In this document: positions 44,570 to 53,350 of the stretch, piece by piece | Layout: each line of letters opens with the position of its first letter | Position numbering within the stretch: the stretch's first letter is position 1 | Source: Tepidicaulis sp002389665 | GTDB taxonomy: Bacteria; Pseudomonadota; Alphaproteobacteria; Parvibaculales; Parvibaculaceae | NCBI RefSeq assembly: GCF_965222285.1 | Contig: NZ_OZ244942.1 | Coordinates: 1,116,001 to 1,180,000 of the forward strand | Length of the DNA: 64,000 nt | Reading direction: 5' to 3' | Notes under the pieces: model-generated | Seen by the model: only the letters and a program-made list of their open reading frames with translations | What the model was told of the DNA's origin: nothing | Databases searched by the model: none | Program-made: the position numbers and the translations under genes

Positions 44570-46056
44570 ACTCCCACTTCATGAAGCGCGGCGCTCAGCC
44601 GCTCGACGCCCGGTTCGATCAGCTTTTCCGGCACGCCGGCAAAGCCGAGATAAAGCGCATGGCGTTTGCGCTGGGTGAGATAGAAATGCGAGACGGCAGT
44701 GGTCAGCACCTTGTGCCGGTCGGCGGCGGCGGCGGCATCGTCATCGCTCACCCCTTCGGGCAGGAAGGCGGGCAATTGCATGCCGCCATCGGGCCGGGCC
44801 GGGCGGATACGCCCGCCAAGCTTGCTTTCCAGCGCATCGATGAGGAGATCGCGCCGCTCGGCATAGAGCGCACGCATGCGGCGGATATGGGCGGAGAAAT
44901 GCCCCTCATGCATGAAGTCGGCAAGCGCGGCCTGCACGATGGCGGGCGGGTTCTGCCCCGTCACGCGGATGGCGCGCAGGCACGCCTCGATCATATTGTC
45001 GGGGACGACGAGATAGCCGATGCGGATGGCGGGAAAAAGCGTCTTCGCCATGGTGCCCATGTAAATGACGCCGCCGGTACGATCGAGCCCCTGGAGCGAG
45101 GAGAGGGGGCGGCCCGCATAACGGAACTCGCTGTCATAGTCGTCTTCCAATATCCAGGCGCCGACTTCATTGGCCTTTTGCAGAAGCGCAAGGCGGCGCT
45201 TCAGGCTCATGGTGACGGAAAGCGGATATTGATGCGAGGGCGTGCAGTAGATAAGCCGCGGCGGGTCTTCGCCGGGCGGGGCGGCATCGGGGTTCATGCC
45301 TTCTTCATCCACCGGCACGGGCACGATGCGCGCGCTTGAGGCTAGAAAGGCCCCGCGCGCGCCAAGATAACCCGGCTCTTCATGCCAGACGACATCGCCC
45401 GGATCGACGACAAGGCGCGTGGCGAGATCGAGCGAGGCCTGCGCGCCAGCCGTGACGATGACATTATCTGGCCCGCAGACGACGCCGCGCGCCGCGCCGA
45501 GATATTCGGCAATCGCCTCGCGCAGGGCCGGAAAGCCGGTGCCGAGTTGATAATCGAAAAGCCGCGATTGCGGCTGGCGCGCCCGCCGGGCCAGAAGCCG
45601 CGCCCAGACTTGATGGGGGAAAAATTCCAGCGAGGGCATGCCGTGCTGGAAGGGCAGCACATGGCCTTTGACGTAAGAGGGCGAGGCGCGTTTGACGGTG
45701 AGCATTGCCTCGCCGCGCTGGGAAAGGCGGCGGCGCGGGTCGGGTTTGATCTCCTGGCGCTCGGCGCGGCCCGCTTCGATCAGCGTGTCGGGGGGAATGG
45801 CGGCGACATGGGTGCCCGAGCCCACCCGGCTTTCCAGATAACCTTCCGCGATGAGCTGCTCGTAAGCGGCGACCACGGTGTTGCGGCCGATGGCAAGTTC
45901 CTTGGCCAGTGTGCGGCTCGGCGGCATGCGCAGCCCGGCGAGCAGCCGCCCGCTCAAGATGGCGCTGCGCACACTGTCATAGAGCTGGCGGTAGAGCGGG
46001 GTTTCCAGATCGGGATCGAGATTGAGCGCCCCCAAAATGGCTGTCGGTGAATTCAT
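44566..46056 (-). CDS. MocR/PdxR-family transcriptional regulator
   Basis: 496 residues. An N-terminal GntR-type winged helix (PLYRQLYDSVRSAILSGRL, RMPPSRTLAKELAIGRNTVV, YEQLIAEGYLESRVGSG) is joined to a class I aminotransferase-like domain containing EDDYDSEFRY and a VIYMGTMAKTLFPAIRIGYL block with the PLP lysine. Such proteins sense PLP or an amine and commonly control pyridoxal-related genes. It overlaps the GST gene and is divergent from a cluster of PNPOx-fold genes, across a region with repeated ATTGG sites. Confidence 0.88.
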   Translation of the reverse strand: MNSPTAILGALNLDPDLETPLYRQLYDSVRSAILSGRLLAGLRMPPSRTLAKELAIGRNTVVAAYEQLIAEGYLESRVGSGTHVAAIPPDTLIEAGRAERQEIKPDPRRRLSQRGEAMLTVKRASPSYVKGHVLPFQHGMPSLEFFPHQVWARLLARRARQPQSRLFDYQLGTGFPALREAIAEYLGAARGVVCGPDNVIVTAGAQASLDLATRLVVDPGDVVWHEEPGYLGARGAFLASSARIVPVPVDEEGMNPDAAPPGEDPPRLIYCTPSHQYPLSVTMSLKRRLALLQKANEVGAWILEDDYDSEFRYAGRPLSSLQGLDRTGGVIYMGTMAKTLFPAIRIGYLVVPDNMIEACLRAIRVTGQNPPAIVQAALADFMHEGHFSAHIRRMRALYAERRDLLIDALESKLGGRIRPARPDGGMQLPAFLPEGVSDDDAAAAADRHKVLTTAVSHFYLTQRKRHALYLGFAGVPEKLIEPGVERLSAALHEVGV

Positions 46057-46122
46057 GATTGGCCCCCCAGACCAGGGTCAAGAAATGCGCGGCAAGGGCG
46101 CGCAAACCGGTACGCGCCGGGA

Positions 46123-46170
46123 TTGGCTCCAATATAGTTATGTCATTGGAGCTTTAGAAGGAGCCAATTT
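46123..46170. promoter_or_regulatory. Putative MocR operator: repeated ATTGGCTCC-type elements
   Basis: ATTGGCTCCAAT (46123-46134), ATTGGAGCT (46146-46154) and GGAGCCAAT (46161-46169) form direct and inverted copies of one motif in the 196-base gap between the MocR gene and the DUF1272 gene. The arrangement fits a MocR dimer binding several half-sites and controlling both directions. Confidence 0.5.
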
Positions 46171-46252
46171 TAAGGCTTGGTCACGGTCCGATTGAAGAAT
46201 TGGTCCGGTCCGCTGAGAGGGGCCGGGCCATGGAACCGTGAAAGGCGCGCTC

Positions 46253-46426
46253 ATGCTGGAAATGAGAACGGAATGCGAGAAATGCAAGACCTCGACACCG
46301 CCGGAGGGCGAGGCATCGATTTGCAGTTATGAGTGTACGTTTTGCGTGCCTTGCACGAGCGGTATGAACCATCGCTGCCCGAATTGCGGTGGCGAGCTTG
46401 TCGCCCGGCCGAAGCGGGTGGGGTAG
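46253..46426 (+). CDS. DUF1272 small zinc-ribbon protein
   Basis: 57 residues from the ATG at 46253 (GAAAGG upstream). Eight cysteines are arranged as CEKCK, CSYECTFCVPC and CPNCGGEL, matching the DUF1272 family, probably a metal-binding zinc ribbon. Role unknown. It starts a run of three rightward genes facing away from the MocR regulator. Confidence 0.85.
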   Translation: MLEMRTECEKCKTSTPPEGEASICSYECTFCVPCTSGMNHRCPNCGGELVARPKRVG

Positions 46427-46432
46427 GGCTTC

Positions 46433-47104
46433 ATGTCTCGACCTATCTCTGCCTATGCCACGGAAAAGCGGTTCCGGCCAAAGCGCGCGCCGGAACGGGC
46501 CTCTTATGACAAGGCGCTCGTCCACGCCATTCTGGATGAGGCGCTGATGGCCCATGTGGCTTATGGGGATGAGGCGGGCTGCCCGCATGTCCTCCCGATG
46601 TATTTCGTCCGTGATGGGGAAAGCCTGTTGCTGCATGGCTCGGCGAAAATGGGCCAGGCGAAGGCGGCACGGCGCGGCGCGCCTTTTTGCGTCAATGTGA
46701 CCCTGCTCGACGGGCTGGTGCTCGCCCGCTCCGGGTTCCACCATTCCGTCAATTACCGCTCCGTCACGGTGCATGGCGTGCCGGAGATATTGGAGGGAGC
46801 GGAGAAGGCCCGCGCGCTCGATCTCACCGTCGAGCGTCTTGCCAAAGGCCGGGCCGCCGAAGTGCGCGCGGCAAATGCGAAAGAGTTCAAGGCGACTGTG
46901 GTGCTGCGCCTGAAGCTCCAGCAGGTCGCGGCCAAGACGCGCACGGGCGGCGTCAATGACGAGCCGGAAGATATGGACCTGCCTGTCTGGGCCGGTGTCA
47001 TTCCGCTGCATCTGGCGGTGGGTGCGCCCATCGCGGATGAGCAATGCGCGCCGGGCGCAGCCGCGCCGTCACTCGCGCTGCCCGGCTCACAGTCTGAAAG
47101 GTAA
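46433..47104 (+). CDS. Pyridoxamine 5'-phosphate oxidase-fold FMN-binding protein
   Basis: 223 residues. It resembles NimA-like or PNPOx-type split-barrel proteins: AYATEKRFRPKRAPERASYD, MAHVAYGDEAGCPHVLPMYF (strand with FMN contacts), LLLHGSAKMGQAKAARRGA, and NYRSVTVHGVPEI. Members reduce or bind flavins and related small molecules; specific role unknown. GGGTAGGGC precedes the ATG, and it is 6 bases after the DUF1272 gene, so cotranscription is likely. Confidence 0.8.
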   Translation: MSRPISAYATEKRFRPKRAPERASYDKALVHAILDEALMAHVAYGDEAGCPHVLPMYFVRDGESLLLHGSAKMGQAKAARRGAPFCVNVTLLDGLVLARSGFHHSVNYRSVTVHGVPEILEGAEKARALDLTVERLAKGRAAEVRAANAKEFKATVVLRLKLQQVAAKTRTGGVNDEPEDMDLPVWAGVIPLHLAVGAPIADEQCAPGAAAPSLALPGSQSER

Positions 47105-47108
47105 TCAC

Positions 47109-47729
47109 ATGTATATTCCGCCGCGTTACGAGATGACGGAGAGAAGCGAAGCGCTGGCGCTGATGCGCGCCTATCCTTTCGCGCTTTTCGTCTTGAACGG
47201 GGAGGGCGCGCCGGAAGCCGCGCACCTGCCGTTCCTGACGGAAGAAGAGGACGGGCGGCTTTACCTGCGCGCGCATATGGCCCGCGCCAATCCGCTGAGC
47301 AAAGCGCTTGAGCAAGGCGCCCGCGCGCTCGTCATCTTTCAGGGTCCCCATGGCTATATCTCGCCAGCCTGGACGGACGATCCGAAAATGGTGCCGACCT
47401 GGAACTACCAGGCGGTCCATGCCTATGGGCCGGTGAAAAAGATCGACGGCAAAGACCGCTGCCTCGATCTGCTGGCCCGCATGACGGCGCAGTTTGAAGA
47501 AGCGCGGCCCGATCCCTGGCGGATGGACGGCCTGGAGCCCGGCTGGAAGGCCCGGCTTCTGGAGGCAACGGTGATGTTCGAAATGGAAGTGGAGCGGCTC
47601 GAAGCCAAGACGAAGCTGAGCCAGGACAAAGCCGGGGCGCGGGGCGCGGCGATTTTGGAGGGGCTCGCGCGGGAAGGCGCGGACCCTGAGCTCATGGCCG
47701 CCATGCGCGCGGCATTGGAGGAGACCTAA
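47109..47729 (+). CDS. PaiB-like FMN-binding negative regulator
   Basis: 206 residues. The motifs YIPPRYEMTERSEALALM, HLPFLTEEEDGRLYLRAHMA, VIFQGPHGYISPAWTDD and VPTWNYQAVHAYG are diagnostic for the FMN_bind_2/PaiB family, described as a negative regulator of sporulation and protease genes in Bacillus. In proteobacteria its role is unclear. Only 4 bases separate it from the previous gene and the next starts directly at its stop, so all form one transcript. Confidence 0.87.
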   Translation: MYIPPRYEMTERSEALALMRAYPFALFVLNGEGAPEAAHLPFLTEEEDGRLYLRAHMARANPLSKALEQGARALVIFQGPHGYISPAWTDDPKMVPTWNYQAVHAYGPVKKIDGKDRCLDLLARMTAQFEEARPDPWRMDGLEPGWKARLLEATVMFEMEVERLEAKTKLSQDKAGARGAAILEGLAREGADPELMAAMRAALEET

Positions 47730-48110
47730 ATGGAAAAGATCGTCAGCGGCTTGCTCATCCTCACCGGGCTTTTGAATGCTGCCCCGGTCATGGGCGTTCT
47801 CGGCGCAGAGCGCCTCAAAACCATGTATGGGCTGAGTTTCGAGGAACCCAATCTTCTGGTGCTCATGCAGCACCGGGCGGTGCTTTTCGCCCTTATCGGC
47901 GGGCTCATGATTGCCGCCGCGTTCAAGCCGGCCTTGCAGCCTGCCGCCTTCCTCATCGGCTTTGTTTCCATGGCCGCTTTTGTCGCCTTTGCCTGGGGTG
48001 TGCCGGAGCTGAACGGGCATCTCAAACGGGTCATGATCGCGGATATTGCCGGGATCGGCGCGCTTTTGGCCGCGATTGCGATTTATTTTCTCGCGCGCCC
48101 CCAAATCTGA
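47730..48110 (+). CDS. Small four-helix membrane protein, unknown
   Basis: 126 residues with four hydrophobic helices (about 1-23, 42-62, 68-88 and 100-122). Sequences such as MQHRAVLFALIGGLMIAAAF and FKPALQPAAFLIGFVSMAAF recall phosphopantetheine-adenylyltransferase-annotated small membrane proteins, but that label is unreliable. The ATG immediately follows the PaiB-like stop, with GGAGGAGACC just upstream. Function unknown. Confidence 0.6.
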   Translation: MEKIVSGLLILTGLLNAAPVMGVLGAERLKTMYGLSFEEPNLLVLMQHRAVLFALIGGLMIAAAFKPALQPAAFLIGFVSMAAFVAFAWGVPELNGHLKRVMIADIAGIGALLAAIAIYFLARPQI

Positions 48111-48210
48111 GGAAAAGCGGGGGCAAACCCCCTTGCAGGCTGTTGCGAAATGCCCCGCGCCGTCATAGGTTGACGCCGCATTTCAACCCCTTTTCCGCGG
48201 GAGCCGTTTC

Positions 48211-49413
48211 ATGGGTTTCATTTCCGACTCGCTAAGCCGTATCAAGCCGTCTGCCACCATGGCTGTGACGCAGAAGGCGCGCGATCTGAAAGCTGCCGGG
48301 GTCGATGTGATCGGCCTGGGGGCGGGCGAGCCCGATTTCGATACGCCGGACAACATCAAGGAAGCCGCGATCGAGGCGATCCGCCGCGGGGAAACGAAAT
48401 ACACCGCCGTGGACGGCATCCCGGAACTGAAAGAAGCCATTGCCGGCAAGTTCAAACGGGAAAACAAGCTCGACTACAAGACGAGCCAGGTCTTCGTCGC
48501 GCCGGGCGGCAAGCCCATCCTCTATAACGCGATGATGGCGACGCTCAATCCGGGCGATGAAGTGATTATTCCGGCTCCTTACTGGGTGTCCTATCCCGAT
48601 ATCGTGCTGCTCGCCGGCGGCACGCCCGTTTTCCTTGAAACGAAAATGGAAGACGGGTTCAAGCTGCGCCCGGAAGATCTGGAAGCGGCGATCACGCCGA
48701 AGACGAAATGGTTCATCTTCAACTCGCCGTCCAACCCGAGCGGCGCGGCCTATACGCGCGACGAGCTGAAGAAGCTGACGGACGTGCTCAAACGTTATGA
48801 AGACGTCTGGGTACTGACGGACGACATGTATGAGCATCTCGTCTATGACAATTTCGATTTCACCACCCCGGCGCAGGTCGAGCCCGCGCTTTATGAGCGC
48901 ACCTTGACGATGAACGGCGTTTCGAAAGCCTATGCGATGACGGGCTGGCGTATCGGTTATTGCGCCGGTCCCGAGCCGCTGATTGCCGCCATGCGCAAGA
49001 TCCAGGGCCAGTCCACCTCGAACCCGACTTCGATCAGCCAATGGGCGGCGGTGGAAGCCTTGAACGGGCCGCAGGACTTCATCCCCGAGCGGGCGAAAGT
49101 CTTCAAGGAGCGCCGCGACCTTGTGGTGAAGATGCTGAACGAGGCGGAAGGCATCGAATGCCCGGTGCCCGAAGGCGCGTTCTATGTCTATCCGTCCTGC
49201 GCCGGCTGCATCGGCAAGAAAACGCCGGAAGGCAAGACGATCGACACGGACGAGGATTTCGCTACCGCGCTTCTGGAAGCCGAAGGTGTTGCCGTGGTGC
49301 ATGGGGAAGCCTTCGGCCTCTCGCCGTTCTTCCGCATCTCCTACGCCACCTCCACCGAGGCGCTGCAGGAAGCGTGCAAGCGCATCCAGAAATTCTGCGC
49401 CAGCCTGACATAA
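48211..49413 (+). CDS. Aspartate aminotransferase (class I, AatA-like)
   Basis: 400 residues. It is a PLP-dependent enzyme moving amino groups between aspartate and 2-oxoglutarate (oxaloacetate and glutamate). Landmarks: LGAGEPDFDTPDNIKEAAIE, TPVFLETKMED, FNSPSNPSGAAYTRDELK, and the Schiff-base lysine in TMNGVSKAYAMTGWRIGY. These fit subgroup Ib aspartate aminotransferases of alphaproteobacteria, some of which also act on prephenate. CGGGAG lies upstream of the ATG, and a strong terminator follows. Confidence 0.9.
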   Translation: MGFISDSLSRIKPSATMAVTQKARDLKAAGVDVIGLGAGEPDFDTPDNIKEAAIEAIRRGETKYTAVDGIPELKEAIAGKFKRENKLDYKTSQVFVAPGGKPILYNAMMATLNPGDEVIIPAPYWVSYPDIVLLAGGTPVFLETKMEDGFKLRPEDLEAAITPKTKWFIFNSPSNPSGAAYTRDELKKLTDVLKRYEDVWVLTDDMYEHLVYDNFDFTTPAQVEPALYERTLTMNGVSKAYAMTGWRIGYCAGPEPLIAAMRKIQGQSTSNPTSISQWAAVEALNGPQDFIPERAKVFKERRDLVVKMLNEAEGIECPVPEGAFYVYPSCAGCIGKKTPEGKTIDTDEDFATALLEAEGVAVVHGEAFGLSPFFRISYATSTEALQEACKRIQKFCASLT

Positions 49414-49436
49414 AAGGTTGAGGCATTCCGCAATGA

Positions 49437-49467
49437 CAAAGCCCCGCGCACTGCGCGGGGCTTTTTT
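49437..49467 (+). terminator. Intrinsic terminator after aspartate aminotransferase
   Basis: GCCCCGCG pairs with CGCGGGGC around CACTG, flanked by AAA and TTTTTT. Confidence 0.92.
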
Positions 49468-49531
49468 GTTTGCCGTCCCCTTTGGGCGCGGCCCGTAGTC
49501 AATGAATGCCTTTTCCCTCTGCAGCCGCTTC

Positions 49532-49766
49532 ATGGACCCCGGGTCAAGCCCGGGGTGACACCCAGAGCAAGCGGCGGCGGCACTGATTACCCTCACACTC
49601 TCCCGTCACCCCGGCCCCCGAGCCGGGGTCCACAAAGCCTCTGCACCTTGCGGCAACTTTCGTATGGACCCTCGGCTCAGGCCCGAGGGTGACGCTTAGA
49701 GCGGGCGGTGAACGCACTGCCTTTCTGCAACGACGCCCGTCACCCCGGGCTTGTCCCGGGGTCCAT
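49532..49766. repeat. Cluster of four palindromic intergenic repeats
   Basis: Four ~28-32-bp units at 49532-49560, 49605-49632, 49664-49695 and 49739-49766, of the form (A)TGGACC-C/T-CGGG...CCCGGGGTGAC. Units 1 and 3 read forward, 2 and 4 in reverse complement, so the set alternates. Each can form a hairpin. They fill most of the 379-base gap between the aminotransferase and the M48 peptidase. The same family recurs at 52493-52580. They resemble REP-like extragenic palindromes seen in alphaproteobacteria. Confidence 0.85.
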
Positions 49767-49792
49767 GCAGCAGCGGCAGCGGGCGAGGCCCC

Positions 49793-50650
49793 TCACGTAT
49801 ACTCAACCCCGTTCTCATCCGTCACGGCGGCAAGGCCCATGCGTTTCAGTTCCTGCTGAATATTGGCGATGCGGCTGGCGTGTGAGGGGTGGGTGGACAT
49901 GAATTCGGGCGGGGCGTTGCCCTTGCTTTGCTTGGCCATGTTCTGCCACAGGCCGACGGCCTGGCGCGCGTCATAGCCGCTGGCATGCATGTAGCGCAGG
50001 CCCAGCGTGTCGGCCTCGAGCTCGTGGCGGCGCGAATAGGGCAGGAGCACACCGAACTGGATGCCCATGCCGAGCACGGCGGCGATTTCTTTGCCTCCTT
50101 GCACGTCGCCCGCTTCCATGGCGACGGCGGCGGCCGTCATGCCGAGGCCGGCGGCAAGCTGCTGGCTGTAGCGCTCTGCCGAATGGCGGGCGGTGACATG
50201 GCCCACTTCATGGCCCATCACGGCGGCAAGGTGATGGTCGTGGTCGAAGCGTTTGAAAATGCCTTCATAGAAGCCAACCTTGCCGCCCGGCAGCACGAAG
50301 GCGTTGGCCTCGTCGCTGTCGAAAAGCGTGAACTCCCAGGGCTGATTGCCGAGCCCGGCACTTTGCACGATGCGGCTGCCCACGGTGCGCAGGCGCGCAT
50401 TCATGCGCGGGTCGCGGGAAATACGCTCCTGCTTTTTAAGGGCGCTCCAGGAACTGGCGGCCATCTGCGCCAATTGCCCGTCGGAGACGAGGATGAGCTG
50501 CGAGCGTCCGAGCGCGCGGTTCTGCGTGCAGCCGGCCAGAGCGACGACGGAGCCGGAGGCAAGACCCTGGATCAGGCGGCGCCGGTTCATGACAACCGGT
50601 TCCCGGTCCACCCAATTAATCTCGACATCCACGGTTTTCGATGCGGACAT
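49793..50650 (-). CDS. M48-family metallopeptidase lipoprotein
   Basis: 285 residues from the ATG at 50650 (AGGGGGATAG upstream); an alternative ATG at 50590 would begin directly at a twin-arginine-like lipoprotein signal NRRRLIQGLASGSVVALAGC. The zinc-binding HEVGH is at 147-151, with a downstream glutamate helix RRHELEADTLGLRYMHASG, as in Oma1/LoiP/BepA-type proteases. It likely degrades or processes envelope proteins. A C-terminal STHPSHASRIANIQQ block is typical of the family. The gene shares a divergent region with dps. Confidence 0.85.
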   Translation of the reverse strand: MSASKTVDVEINWVDREPVVMNRRRLIQGLASGSVVALAGCTQNRALGRSQLILVSDGQLAQMAASSWSALKKQERISRDPRMNARLRTVGSRIVQSAGLGNQPWEFTLFDSDEANAFVLPGGKVGFYEGIFKRFDHDHHLAAVMGHEVGHVTARHSAERYSQQLAAGLGMTAAAVAMEAGDVQGGKEIAAVLGMGIQFGVLLPYSRRHELEADTLGLRYMHASGYDARQAVGLWQNMAKQSKGNAPPEFMSTHPSHASRIANIQQELKRMGLAAVTDENGVEYT

Positions 50651-50762
50651 GTCCTATCCCCCTGGCTAAGCTCGGTAATTGCCGTTTACCATAAGCGCTG
50701 GCGCCGCGCGCTTCCAGTGCAAAGCGCAAAAGCAGAAATTAGAATTGTTATAAAAAAACTTG

Positions 50763-50796
50763 TAACGCGCTGGATTGGATATATATTATAACGCGC
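50763..50796 (+). promoter_or_regulatory. Direct repeats TAACGCGC in the dps promoter
   Basis: TAACGCGC occurs at 50763-50770 and 50789-50796, 26 bases apart, on either side of an AT-rich TATATATTAT block that looks like a -10 region. A regulator binding both copies could control dps. Identity not recognised. Confidence 0.35.
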
Positions 50797-50817
50797 ACGT
50801 GAAGACAGGAGAGCGCC

Positions 50818-51285
50818 ATGAAAATCGACATCGGAATCAAAGCAAAAGACCGTGAAAAAATCGCCGAGGGCCTCACCCGCGTTCTGGCAGATACCTACAC
50901 GACCTACCTCAAGACCCATAATTACCATTGGAATGTGACAGGTCCGATGTTCAACACGCTGCATCTGATGTTCGAGCAGCAATACAATGAGCTCTGGATC
51001 GCGGTGGACGAAATCGCCGAGCGTATCCGTTCCCTGGGCGCGGTGGCGCCGGGCACCTACAAGGCTTTCGCCGAGCTGACTTCGGTGGAGGAAGACAATG
51101 GGGTGCCGAAGGCGGAGACGATGATCGCCAATCTCGTCAAAGCGCATGAAACGATCACGCGCACGGCCCGTGAAGTGTTCGCTATCGTCGATGAGGCAAG
51201 CGACGAGCCGACGGCGGACCTGTTGACCCAGCGCATGCAGGCCAGCGAGAAAACCGCTTGGATGCTGCGCTCCATGCTCGAATAA
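50818..51285 (+). CDS. dps: Dps ferritin-like DNA-protecting protein
   Basis: 155 residues, standard Dps length. The dodecamer ferroxidase signature is present: LKTHNYHWNVTGPMFNTLHL and MFEQQYNELWIAVDEIAERI supply the His, Asp and Glu ligands shared across subunits. Dps oxidises iron with peroxide, stores it and protects DNA. GACAGGAGAG precedes the ATG. The promoter is AT-rich with the direct repeats listed separately. Confidence 0.94.
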   Translation: MKIDIGIKAKDREKIAEGLTRVLADTYTTYLKTHNYHWNVTGPMFNTLHLMFEQQYNELWIAVDEIAERIRSLGAVAPGTYKAFAELTSVEEDNGVPKAETMIANLVKAHETITRTAREVFAIVDEASDEPTADLLTQRMQASEKTAWMLRSMLE

Positions 51286-51467
51286 GCGCCGGCTGAAACG
51301 GCGCGTCACCGCGCAACATGACCGCCCGGTAAGGTAAGTTACGCCAACGTGATTTGCCTTGACCGGGCGTCTTTCTATGTTTTGTAGCATGGTTTCGAAC
51401 GCGCGTTGCTTGCGCATTTGGCCATGCTCCTTGGAAAGACGATCTTCGACCGGTGAAAGGCTGCCCC

Positions 51468-52469
51468 ATGTTGATCAAATCGAAAAAGGGCTGGGAAATT
51501 CCAGAGCGCGAGGCGACGCCTCAGGAAATATTTTTCAACCGCCGCCGGTTTTTGAAAACCACGGGGCTGGTGCTGGCCAGCGCGGCGAGCATGGGGCTCG
51601 GCGCCTGTGACGGGGAAGCGGAGGAAAGCGGCGCGGGCGCTGGCGCCTCCGGCACGAGCAGCGATCCGACCGCCGATCTTTATCCCGTCACGCGCAACGA
51701 GCGCTATATGATCGAGCGGGAGCTGACGCCGAAATCCATTTCCTCCACCTATAACAATTTCTACGAGTTCGGCTCCCACAAGCGCATCTATGATAAGGCG
51801 CAGGAGCTGAAGATCCGCCCCTGGCAGGTGGTGATCGACGGGGAAGTGAACAATCCCGAAACGCTCGATATCGATACGCTGATCCGCGCCATGCCGCTGG
51901 AAGAACGGCTCTACCGGCACCGCTGTGTGGAAGCCTGGTCCATGACTGTGCCCTGGTCCGGTTTTGCCTTGAAGGAGCTCGTCAAGCGCGCCGACCCAAA
52001 GTCGAGCGCCCGGTATGTGCGCATGGAAACCTTCCAGGACCCGGACATGGCGAGCGGCCAGCGGCAATACTGGTATCCCTGGCCATATGTGGAAGGGCTG
52101 ACCATGGAAGAGGCGACGAACGATCTTGCCTTCATGGTAACGGGCGTTTACGGCGAGCCCTTGCCGAAACAATATGGCGCGCCGATCCGCCTCGCGGTGC
52201 CGTGGAAATATGGCTTCAAATCCATCAAGTCCATCGTGCGCTTCACCTTCACCTCTCAGCGCCCGGTGAGCTTCTGGGAAGAGATCAATCCGCAGGAATA
52301 TGGGTTCTGGGCGAATGTGAACCCGGAAGTGCCGCATCCGCGCTGGTCGCAGGCTACCGAAGAAGTGCTGGGCACGGGCAAGCGCGTGCCGACGCAGCTC
52401 TTCAACGGCTACGGCGAATATGTCGCCGGGCTCTACAAGGACATGCAGGACAAGCCGATCTATTTCTGA
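51468..52469 (+). CDS. msrP: Protein-methionine-sulfoxide reductase, molybdenum subunit
   Basis: 333 residues from the ATG at 51468 with GAAAGG upstream. A twin-arginine signal (NRRRFLKTTGLVLASAASMG) is followed by a molybdopterin domain with YRHRCVEAWSMTVPW, whose Cys (153) binds molybdenum. Further blocks are RPVSFWEEINPQEYGFWANV and RWSQATEEVLGTG. MsrP repairs oxidised methionine in periplasmic proteins. Its usual membrane partner msrQ is not the next gene; a palindromic-repeat pair follows instead. The position beside dps suggests an oxidative-stress role. Confidence 0.93.
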   Translation: MLIKSKKGWEIPEREATPQEIFFNRRRFLKTTGLVLASAASMGLGACDGEAEESGAGAGASGTSSDPTADLYPVTRNERYMIERELTPKSISSTYNNFYEFGSHKRIYDKAQELKIRPWQVVIDGEVNNPETLDIDTLIRAMPLEERLYRHRCVEAWSMTVPWSGFALKELVKRADPKSSARYVRMETFQDPDMASGQRQYWYPWPYVEGLTMEEATNDLAFMVTGVYGEPLPKQYGAPIRLAVPWKYGFKSIKSIVRFTFTSQRPVSFWEEINPQEYGFWANVNPEVPHPRWSQATEEVLGTGKRVPTQLFNGYGEYVAGLYKDMQDKPIYF

Positions 52470-52492
52470 CCGGTTTTGCGGCATGTTGAGGT

Positions 52493-52580
52493 GTCACCCC
52501 GGGCTTGACCCGGGGTCCATGCAGCGTTCCTACTTGCCGCAACTTCCCATGGACCCTCGGGTCACGCCCGAGGGTGACGC
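52493..52580. repeat. Two palindromic intergenic repeats
   Basis: Units at 52493-52520 (reverse orientation) and 52549-52580 (forward) belong to the same family as 49532-49766. The spacer between them (CTTGCCGCAACTT) resembles the spacer before the third unit of the first cluster. Confidence 0.85.
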
Positions 52581-52656
52581 GTAAGAGGCACGCACCTGCA
52601 ACAATGCGTCACGCAATGTGACTGGCGCAGCGCGGGAGCGCGGCTAAACTGCGCCC

Positions 52657-53334
52657 ATGTCAAAACCCGTTCCTTCCGCTTCCCTCATCATTTTCGATTG
52701 CGACGGCGTGCTGGTCGATACCGAGCGCGTTGCCAATGAATTGCTGGTGCGCCTGCTTGCCGATCTCGGCATGGTCATCACCTATGCCGAGTGCCGCCGC
52801 CGTTTCGTCGGCCGCTCGCTTAGCTCCGTGCAGGAAGATGTAGAAGCCGAGCTTGGCCGCAAACTTGCGCCCGATTGGCCAGATGCTGTGGTGCGCAAAG
52901 AAACGCTGCATGCCTTTGAAGCGGGGATCGAGGCAATTGCGGGCGTGCGCGAACAGCTCGAATGGCTCGCCGGTCTGCCGCATCCTTTTTGCGTCGCCTC
53001 CTCCGGCCAGATCCAGAAGATGCACGCAACGCTCGGCTCCTCCGGTCTTTTGCCTTTCGTCAAGGATGTGCTTTTCAGCGCCGATATGGTGGGGAAGGGC
53101 AAGCCCGCGCCCGATCTCTTTTTGCATGCCGCTGCGCAAATGGGCCATGCGCCGGAAACATGCGTGGTGATCGAGGATAGTGTGCCGGGCGTGCAGGCCG
53201 GCATGGCAGCGGGCATGAAGGTGCTGGGCTATGCGGGCGATCCGCATACGGATGCAGAAGGCCTGAAACGCGAAGGCGCGCATCTCTTTCATGACATGCG
53301 CGCCTTGCCGGATCTTTTATCGGCCGGATTTTAA
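52657..53334 (+). CDS. HAD-superfamily hydrolase (beta-phosphoglucomutase-like)
   Basis: 225 residues. Motif I is IIFDCDGVLVDTERV, motif II the CVASSGQ segment, motif III GKGKPAPDLFLHAA, and motif IV TCVVIEDSVPGVQAGMAAGM. The C1 cap and sequence resemble the subgroup of sugar-phosphate phosphatases and beta-phosphoglucomutases. It converges on trxB with a 16-base gap. Physiological substrate unknown. Confidence 0.86.
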   Translation: MSKPVPSASLIIFDCDGVLVDTERVANELLVRLLADLGMVITYAECRRRFVGRSLSSVQEDVEAELGRKLAPDWPDAVVRKETLHAFEAGIEAIAGVREQLEWLAGLPHPFCVASSGQIQKMHATLGSSGLLPFVKDVLFSADMVGKGKPAPDLFLHAAAQMGHAPETCVVIEDSVPGVQAGMAAGMKVLGYAGDPHTDAEGLKREGAHLFHDMRALPDLLSAGF

Positions 53335-53350
53335 CCCGGCTGGGCGGAGC

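Noticed and set aside
49532..52580. The palindromic repeats as a CRISPR array
   Set aside because: Spacing is irregular, units alternate in orientation, only a few copies exist and no cas genes are nearby.
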